Shown here: one piece after another, positions 59,225-64,000 of the stretch
Numbering within the stretch: the stretch's first letter is position 1
Layout: each line of letters opens with the position of its first letter
Assembly: GCF_011398355.1 (NCBI RefSeq)
Contig: NZ_AP021889.1
Coordinates: 1,488,001-1,552,000, forward strand
Origin: Thiosulfatimonas sediminis
GTDB lineage: Bacteria; Pseudomonadota; Gammaproteobacteria; Thiomicrospirales; Thiomicrospiraceae
Length of the DNA: 64,000 bases
Reading direction: 5' to 3'
Notes under the pieces: model-generated
The model's database searches: none
What the model saw: the letters and a program-made list of their open reading frames with translations, nothing else
Told to the model about the DNA's origin: nothing
Program-made: the position numbers and the translations under genes

Positions 59225-59442
59225 TAGTTAGACTCCTCTGAATCCATCTTTTTAAGATAAAGACGGGTAATGACCACACCGGAGATGATGACCAACAACC
59301 CTCCCCAAATTGCCAGAGGTAATCCGGCAACGACCGTCGCTGCGACATCTTTGAAGCTTGCACTTACCATTAAGGCAACTCCAAAGTACAGGACCGTATA
59401 AATCGCCAATAAAATGGCGGAATATTTAACTTTACTACTCAT
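59224..59442 (-). CDS. Small two-helix membrane protein (DUF485/DUF4212-like)
   Basis: 72 residues with two membrane helices (about 8-28 and 42-64) and a charged C-terminus (KKMDSEESN). Small proteins of this kind (YjcH-like) nearly always precede an SSS-type acetate symporter and are thought to be its partner. The ribosome site GAGGAG is strong. A TACGGT-N4-ACCGTA dyad lies 50 bases upstream. Confidence 0.85.
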   Translation of the reverse strand: MSSKVKYSAILLAIYTVLYFGVALMVSASFKDVAATVVAGLPLAIWGGLLVIISGVVITRLYLKKMDSEESN

Positions 59443-59491
59443 AAAGTTAGGCTCCTCATTGAGATAAATATTTTTATGATTATGATAAAAC

Positions 59492-59507
59492 TACGGTTTA
59501 GACCGTA
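59492..59507 (-). promoter_or_regulatory. Dyad operator-like site upstream of the symporter operon
   Basis: TACGGT-N4-ACCGTA, a perfect dyad with core CGGTTTAGACCG. The core differs by one base from CGGTTTAAACCG upstream of the DUF2892 gene (26222-26233). It is placed where a regulator could contact a promoter for the small membrane protein and symporter. Confidence 0.5.
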
Positions 59508-59624
59508 TTCAGCTTAGTAAGCGAGCCCATTATCAAGGCTCTTTCAGATCCGAGAAAAATTAAAATTATTAATCCCTTTATCTAAAATTCACTTATGTAC
59601 CCCTTAATCGAAGGGTTCTTGGCT

Positions 59625-59672
59625 CTGTTGCAAATTCCTATCTGGCTGTTGTCAGATAGACATTTACAACAG
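59625..59672 (-). repeat. Large near-perfect hairpin downstream of acs
   Basis: 20-base arms (CTGTTGCAAAT...CTATCTG and its complement) pair with one G-U and a two-base internal mismatch around an 8-base loop. It begins 12 bases past the acs stop. No T run follows, so it may protect the acs mRNA 3' end rather than terminate. Confidence 0.6.
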
Positions 59673-59683
59673 TTCGCCCGCAA

Positions 59684-61633
59684 TTATTTTTTCTGGAACT
59701 GTTCCAAAATGCTTGGATCTTCTAGGGTAGAAGTATCCTGAGTGATCTCTTCGCCTTTTGCGATGGTACGCAGCAAACGACGCATGATTTTGCCGGAACG
59801 GGTTTTCGGCAAATTGGTGCCAAAGCGAATGTCATCCGGTTTGGCAATCGGGCCAATCTCTTTAGAAACCCAGTTACGTAACTCCTGCACCAACGCATCA
59901 CGCTCGTCCCCATCCGGTAAATCGACATTCAACACGACAAATGCTGCGACCGCTTCGCCTTTCACATCATGCGGACGCCCTACCACCGCTGCTTCGGCAA
60001 CACGTGGGTGCGAAACTAATGCCGACTCGATTTCCATGGTCCCCAAACGATGCCCAGAAACGTTCAAAACATCATCAACACGCCCTAAAATCCAGAAATA
60101 GCCGTCGGCGTCGCGGTGCGCACTATCGCCGACCACATAGTAATTTTTACCTTCAATCGGGAAATAGGTGCTTTTATAACGTGCATCATCGTTCCAAATG
60201 GTACGAATCATCGACGGCCAAGGCTTTTTAATCGCCAACAAACCCCCTTCATCGCCGTGCAACTCATTACCGGCTTCATCCAAAATGACGGCAGCAATGC
60301 CCGGCAACGGCTGGGTACAAGAACCCGGTTTTAGCGGCGTGATTGGGAAAGGGGCAATCATATGTGCACCGGTTTCCGTCTGCCACCAAGTATCAATAAT
60401 CGGACAGCGAGATTGCCCAATCACCTCGTGATACCAAATCCAAGCTTCTGGATTAATTGGCTCGCCAACGGTCCCTAAAAGACGCAAAGCATCTAAGTTG
60501 TACTGTTTTGGTAAGTCCGCACCGAATTTCATTAAGGCACGAATCGCCGTCGGCGCAGTATAGAAAACTGTCACCGCATGGTCTTGACACACTTGCCAGA
60601 AACGTCCCGCATCAGGATACGTCGGTACCCCTTCAAACATCACCATGGTGGCACCGACCGATAGCGGCCCGTAAGCGACATAAGAGTGCCCGGTAATCCA
60701 GCCCACATCAGCGGTACACCAGAAGATGTCCTTGTCTTGCAAATCAAACATCCACTCGTTGGTCACATGAGCATTTAACAAATAACCCCCCGAGCTATGC
60801 TGTACGCCCTTTGGCTTACCAGTCGAGCCAGACGTGTATAACAAGAACAACGGGTGCTCGGCACTCACCGCAACCGGATCATGGTAGTTACTCATACCAG
60901 CTTCGGCTTCAAGCCAATCAATATCTCGACCAGCTTGCATCGGCACTTCATCATCGGTGCGACGATAAACAATCACTTTTTTAACCAGATCACAGCCTTT
61001 TTCCAGCGCTGTATCCACCGCACCTTTCAGTGGAATCGTTTTGCCTCCGCGACGGCTACCGTTCGTGGTAATGACCATCTTGGCACCGGCATCTTTAATC
61101 CGGTCGCTCAAAGCCTCTGCCGAAAAGCCTCCGAACACCACCGAATGGATCGCACCGATGCGGGCGCACGCTTGCATTGCAATCACCGCTTGAGGAATCA
61201 TCGGCATATAGATAATGACGCGATCGCCCTTTTTAACGCCTTGCGCAGTAAGCGTGTTCGCAAAACGACAAACCTGATCATGCAACTCTTTGTAAGTGTA
61301 TTTTTCAACATCCCCTTGATCACCCTCAAAAATGATCGCGACCTTATCCGCCTTATCTTCTAAATGACGGTCAATACAGTTGTAGGAAACATTCAATTCG
61401 CCATCGCTAAACCATTCATAATGAGGCGCTCTCGACTCGTCCAAACCAATCGTAAACGGCTTTGACCACACCAATTTCTCTCTAGCCAAGTCCGACCAAA
61501 AGCCAATATGATCCTGTTCGGCTTTGGCACGCATGGCCGCCAACTGTTCAGCGTTAATGGCAAAACTGTTTTTAATGTCATCATTAACTTCAAAAACTCG
61601 GGTTTCCGTTAGGATAGATTCAATATTCGACAT
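59684..61633 (-). CDS. acs: Acetyl-CoA synthetase
   Basis: Activates acetate with ATP and CoA through acetyl-AMP. The 649-residue protein has the AMP-binding motif [29 protein letters not shown] and the C-terminal [11 protein letters not shown], whose lysine is the acetylation site that switches Acs off in bacteria. It starts after AGGAG. It lies in the same orientation as the symporter module but 240 bases away, with a hairpin between, so it is likely a separate transcript. Confidence 0.97.
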   Translation of the reverse strand: MSNIESILTETRVFEVNDDIKNSFAINAEQLAAMRAKAEQDHIGFWSDLAREKLVWSKPFTIGLDESRAPHYEWFSDGELNVSYNCIDRHLEDKADKVAIIFEGDQGDVEKYTYKELHDQVCRFANTLTAQGVKKGDRVIIYMPMIPQAVIAMQACARIGAIHSVVFGGFSAEALSDRIKDAGAKMVITTNGSRRGGKTIPLKGAVDTALEKGCDLVKKVIVYRRTDDEVPMQAGRDIDWLEAEAGMSNYHDPVAVSAEHPLFLLYTSGSTGKPKGVQHSSGGYLLNAHVTNEWMFDLQDKDIFWCTADVGWITGHSYVAYGPLSVGATMVMFEGVPTYPDAGRFWQVCQDHAVTVFYTAPTAIRALMKFGADLPKQYNLDALRLLGTVGEPINPEAWIWYHEVIGQSRCPIIDTWWQTETGAHMIAPFPITPLKPGSCTQPLPGIAAVILDEAGNELHGDEGGLLAIKKPWPSMIRTIWNDDARYKSTYFPIEGKNYYVVGDSAHRDADGYFWILGRVDDVLNVSGHRLGTMEIESALVSHPRVAEAAVVGRPHDVKGEAVAAFVVLNVDLPDGDERDALVQELRNWVSKEIGPIAKPDDIRFGTNLPKTRSGKIMRRLLRTIAKGEEITQDTSTLEDPSILEQFQKK

Positions 61634-61717
61634 GAATGCTCCTGCATATCTATTTAGACGATGGGATGGGCTTAAAAATTGCGGCTATTATCCGCGATAA
61701 ACAAAGACAAACCGGCA

Positions 61718-61737
61718 ATGTAAACAACATTTTACAT
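61718..61737 (-). promoter_or_regulatory. ATGTAAA-N6-TTTACAT dyad upstream of acs
   Basis: Perfect 7-base arms with a 6-base spacer, 85 bases upstream of the acs start. The spacing is that of a dimeric regulator binding adjacent major grooves (CRP/FNR-type geometry), but the sequence is not a CRP site. Confidence 0.5.
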
Positions 61738-61848
61738 AACCACTTAAGGAAATCACTCAGGATTGCCACTCAAAACCAATCCAAAGTTTACCACTGCCAT
61801 ATTCAGATGAAACCTTAACGCCGGCAAAATACTCGCTTTACTACGCAA

Positions 61849-61867
61849 GTGATTATCACTTAATCAC
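61849..61867. promoter_or_regulatory. GTGATTA-N5-TAATCAC dyad between dnaE and acs
   Basis: Perfect 7-base arms; an overlapping perfect dyad AAGTGAT-T-ATCACTT lies at 61847-61861. It lies 216 bases upstream of acs and next to the structured element after dnaE. It may be a second operator for acs or a hairpin of the dnaE 3' end. Confidence 0.4.
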
Positions 61868-61938
61868 ATCTGCAGTTCTTTAAGAAGACGCAGTACAAGT
61901 CACCATTGACTTCAGCGCGGGACCTGTTCTGCATCTCC
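61862..61938. repeat. Structured intergenic element B, related to element A
   Basis: Read on the minus strand directly after the dnaE stop, GGAGATGCAG pairs with CTGCGTCTTC (two G-U), enclosing an AAGTCA/TGACTT hairpin. On the plus strand it shares GACGCAG, a TTCTTTAAGAA motif and GTTCTGCATCTC, in the same order or spacing, with the element upstream of purB. It looks like a shorter or degenerate copy. Confidence 0.5.
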
Positions 61939-63999
61939 TTAACGCAATACTTCTGGCTTCCAGCCATTGGCGTTAAGAAGTTCTAGCAAATCGTCATCGG
62001 GATAATAACGCTGCTGTGTTTGCAATAACGTTTGTGCTGTAGCATTTTGATAATGCAGTTGCAACGGCAAACCAATATCTTGACAAAATGGTTGTAAAAG
62101 CTCAGCTAACATATTAATTTTATTGACATCAATCTGGGTACCATCAGCAAATAAACGAATGGCTCGCGCTTTTTCAACACGCGCTTCGGCCAGACTGACA
62201 ATCTGCTCCGCTTCAAATTTAATGCCGCCGTTGAAGCTGTCTTCGCGCACTTCACCGTACACCATAATCACCTTATCCAACGCCAGTTCCTGCTGCACCA
62301 TTTCAAAAATATTGGGCCGCATGGTGACATCCAAACGCGCTGTTTTATCATCAATGGTGGCAATGGCCATTTTCGCACCGGTTTTGGTCACCTTTATGCG
62401 TAAATCCACCACCAGACCAGCACCCCAAACTTTTTTCCAGCGTTCCGGACGAAGATTTTTTAAAGGGCCTTCAATCAGTGAACTCAGCTCCTGTTCATAG
62501 ATATCTATCGGATGACCAGTAACATACAACCCCAAGGTATCTTTTTCACCTTTAAGACGTAATTTTTTTGACATTTCCGCTGCAGCTAACAGTTCGGTAC
62601 CTTGACCAGGCGCTTGCTCTTGAGCAAACATATCCCCAAATAGATCATCCATACCAAACGCAGCATTTTTTAACTGCTGTTCGGCCTGTTTCATTGCGGT
62701 TGGAATGGTGTTCAACATCGCTTGCCGATTTTCGTGTAACACATCCAAAGCCCCAGAACGCACCAACGCTTCCAGAACCCGCTTATTGACCTTTTTACCC
62801 GCCCGCAAACAGAAATCAAACAAATCTTTAAAAGCGCCGTTCTCGCTCCTTTCTTGCAATACGCCTTCAAGGGCCGCACCACCGACACCTTTAATTCCAC
62901 CAAGCCCGTAGTTAACGGTTAAATTGCCGTAGGGTTTAAAATGAATTTCACCAGTATTGATATTTGGGGGCAGCACCGTTAACCCCATCGCCCAGCACTC
63001 ATTCACCATATGAACAACTTTTTCAGTATTGTCCATATCCGAAGAGATCTGAGCGGCCATAAATTCTGCCGGATAGTGCGTTTTTAACCACGCTGACTGA
63101 TACGAGACCAATGCATAGGCGGCGGAGTGAGATTTGTTGAATCCATAGCCCGCGAACTTCTCCACCAAGTCGAAGATTTTCATCGCCAAATCGCCGTCAA
63201 CGCCGTTGTTAATCGCCCCCTCTTTGAAGACTGAACGCTGCTTAGCCATCTCCTCAGGTTTCTTTTTCCCCATAGCACGGCGTAATAAATCCGCGCCACC
63301 CAGCGAATAACCAGCCAATACCTGGGCAATCTGCATAACCTGTTCCTGATACAAAATGACGCCGTAGGTCGGCTCCAAAATAGGTTTCAGTGATTCATGC
63401 TGATATTGAGCGTCTGGATACGCGACTGCTTCACGGCCGTGCTTACGATTGATAAAGTTATCCACCATGCCAGAATCCAATGGCCCAGGACGAAACAACG
63501 CAACCAATGCGATAATATCTTCAAAACAGTCTGGACGCAGTTTAACGATTAGGTTTTGCATCCCAGAAGATTCCAGCTGGAAAATCCCTGTCGTCTTACC
63601 TGTCTTGATTAATTCAAAGGTGGGCTGGTCATCAATGGGAATCCGTGCAATGTCCAGAAACCCTTCAGCGCCCGGAACTTTGTTGCCGTTAATCGACTGC
63701 AGCGCCCAATCAATAATGGTAAGCGTGCGCAATCCCAAGAAGTCAAACTTAACCAAACCGGCGTATTCCACATCATTTTTGTCCAGCTGAGTGACCACGC
63801 TATTGCCTTCCGCATCGCACGAAAGTGGACAAAAATGATCTAAAGGTTTCGGACCAATTACCACCCCACCGGCGTGCTTACCAGTGTTACGTACAGTACC
63901 TTCCAACTTTAACGCAAACTCCAACAACTGGGCGGCGTCGGCATCATTCTCTTGCTTAGCTTTGAGTTCAGGTTCTTGGTCAATCGCACCTTGCAACTT
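61939..63999 (-). CDS. dnaE: DNA polymerase III alpha subunit, C-terminal part, cut by window edge
   Basis: Replicative polymerase catalytic subunit. The 686 residues present cover the end of the palm and the fingers (GKHAGGVVIGP, FDFLGLRTLTII, LVALFRPGPL, GGADLLRRAMGKKKPEEM, FNKSHSAAYALVSYQ), the beta-clamp-binding region, the OB domain (VVDLRIKVTKTGAKMAI) and the C-terminal tau-binding part. The PHP domain and the first palm motifs lie outside the window. The frame is open to the last codon of the window. Confidence 0.97.
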   Translation of the reverse strand, partial: KLQGAIDQEPELKAKQENDADAAQLLEFALKLEGTVRNTGKHAGGVVIGPKPLDHFCPLSCDAEGNSVVTQLDKNDVEYAGLVKFDFLGLRTLTIIDWALQSINGNKVPGAEGFLDIARIPIDDQPTFELIKTGKTTGIFQLESSGMQNLIVKLRPDCFEDIIALVALFRPGPLDSGMVDNFINRKHGREAVAYPDAQYQHESLKPILEPTYGVILYQEQVMQIAQVLAGYSLGGADLLRRAMGKKKPEEMAKQRSVFKEGAINNGVDGDLAMKIFDLVEKFAGYGFNKSHSAAYALVSYQSAWLKTHYPAEFMAAQISSDMDNTEKVVHMVNECWAMGLTVLPPNINTGEIHFKPYGNLTVNYGLGGIKGVGGAALEGVLQERSENGAFKDLFDFCLRAGKKVNKRVLEALVRSGALDVLHENRQAMLNTIPTAMKQAEQQLKNAAFGMDDLFGDMFAQEQAPGQGTELLAAAEMSKKLRLKGEKDTLGLYVTGHPIDIYEQELSSLIEGPLKNLRPERWKKVWGAGLVVDLRIKVTKTGAKMAIATIDDKTARLDVTMRPNIFEMVQQELALDKVIMVYGEVREDSFNGGIKFEAEQIVSLAEARVEKARAIRLFADGTQIDVNKINMLAELLQPFCQDIGLPLQLHYQNATAQTLLQTQQRYYPDDDLLELLNANGWKPEVLR

Positions 64000-64000
64000 T

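Noticed and set aside
60854-61363. 169-residue open frame antisense to acs
   Set aside because: Shadow frame within a well-conserved gene, rich in His, Asn and Arg from complementary codons.

Overview
This window is an unbroken stretch of bacterial core chromosome. It most likely comes from a gammaproteobacterium of the Thiotrichales / Piscirickettsiaceae type (Thiomicrospira, Hydrogenovibrio, Thiomicrorhabdus). That placement is inferred from three things: gene orders shared with Pseudomonas (gyrA-serC-pheA-hisC-tyrA-aroA-cmk; ubiG-mupP-yciK; tig-clpP-clpX-lon-hupB-tRNA-fabI-yej; rimP-nusA-infB-rbfA-truB-rpsO-pnp), AT-leaning base composition, and the protein sequences. No 16S gene is present to prove it. 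I recognise no plasmid, phage, insertion sequence or CRISPR array.

Layout. 1-8.7 kb (minus strand): gyrA, serC, then an aromatic amino acid set pheA-hisC-tyrA-aroA running into cmk, which the window edge cuts. 8.9-11.1 kb (plus): ubiG, mupP, a YciK-like dehydrogenase. 11.1-17.5 kb (minus): the Yej-type peptide importer, with unusually long YejA and YejE. 17.7-18.6 kb: fabI. 18.7-19.35 kb (minus): three tandem tRNA-Val/tRNA-Asp pairs. 19.4-26 kb (minus): hupB, lon, clpX, clpP, tig, the protein quality-control block. 26-34 kb is looser: a DUF2892 protein, a repeat-rich peptidoglycan-binding lipoprotein, a 1.1-kb gap holding a decayed small exported-protein locus, an AlkD-like protein, a DUF3010 protein, acnB and a coiled-coil lipoprotein. 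34.6-41.5 kb (plus): purB, an HlyD/ABC-2 exporter, roxA and a CnoX-like thioredoxin-TPR protein. 41.5-54.8 kb (minus): an M16C protease, pnp, rpsO, two extra genes (a cyclic-nucleotide-binding protein and a rhodanese-methyltransferase fusion), truB, rbfA, infB, nusA, rimP. 54.9-61.6 kb (minus): an acetate module (exonuclease, DUF294 nucleotidyltransferase, Na+/solute symporter, small membrane partner, acs). The end of dnaE runs off the right edge.

How it works together. Most of the window is housekeeping: aromatic amino acid, nucleotide and fatty acid synthesis, ATP-dependent proteolysis, translation and RNA turnover. Acetate uptake and activation (symporter plus Acs) feeds the TCA cycle, where AcnB acts. 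MupP and a Yej importer suggest recycling of cell-wall fragments and peptides.

The most interesting signals lie between genes. A strong sigma-70 promoter for rimP-nusA-infB is followed by an intrinsic terminator placed before the first gene, an attenuation candidate. Terminator-like hairpins lie inside the triplicated tRNA array. Two related structured intergenic elements lie upstream of purB and downstream of dnaE. A shared CGGTTTARACCG dyad precedes two unrelated membrane-protein genes, and an ATGTAAA-N6-TTTACAT dyad lies upstream of acs. I see no clearly new multi-gene system; the best candidates for something undescribed are these RNA and operator elements and the two genes inserted between truB and rpsO.
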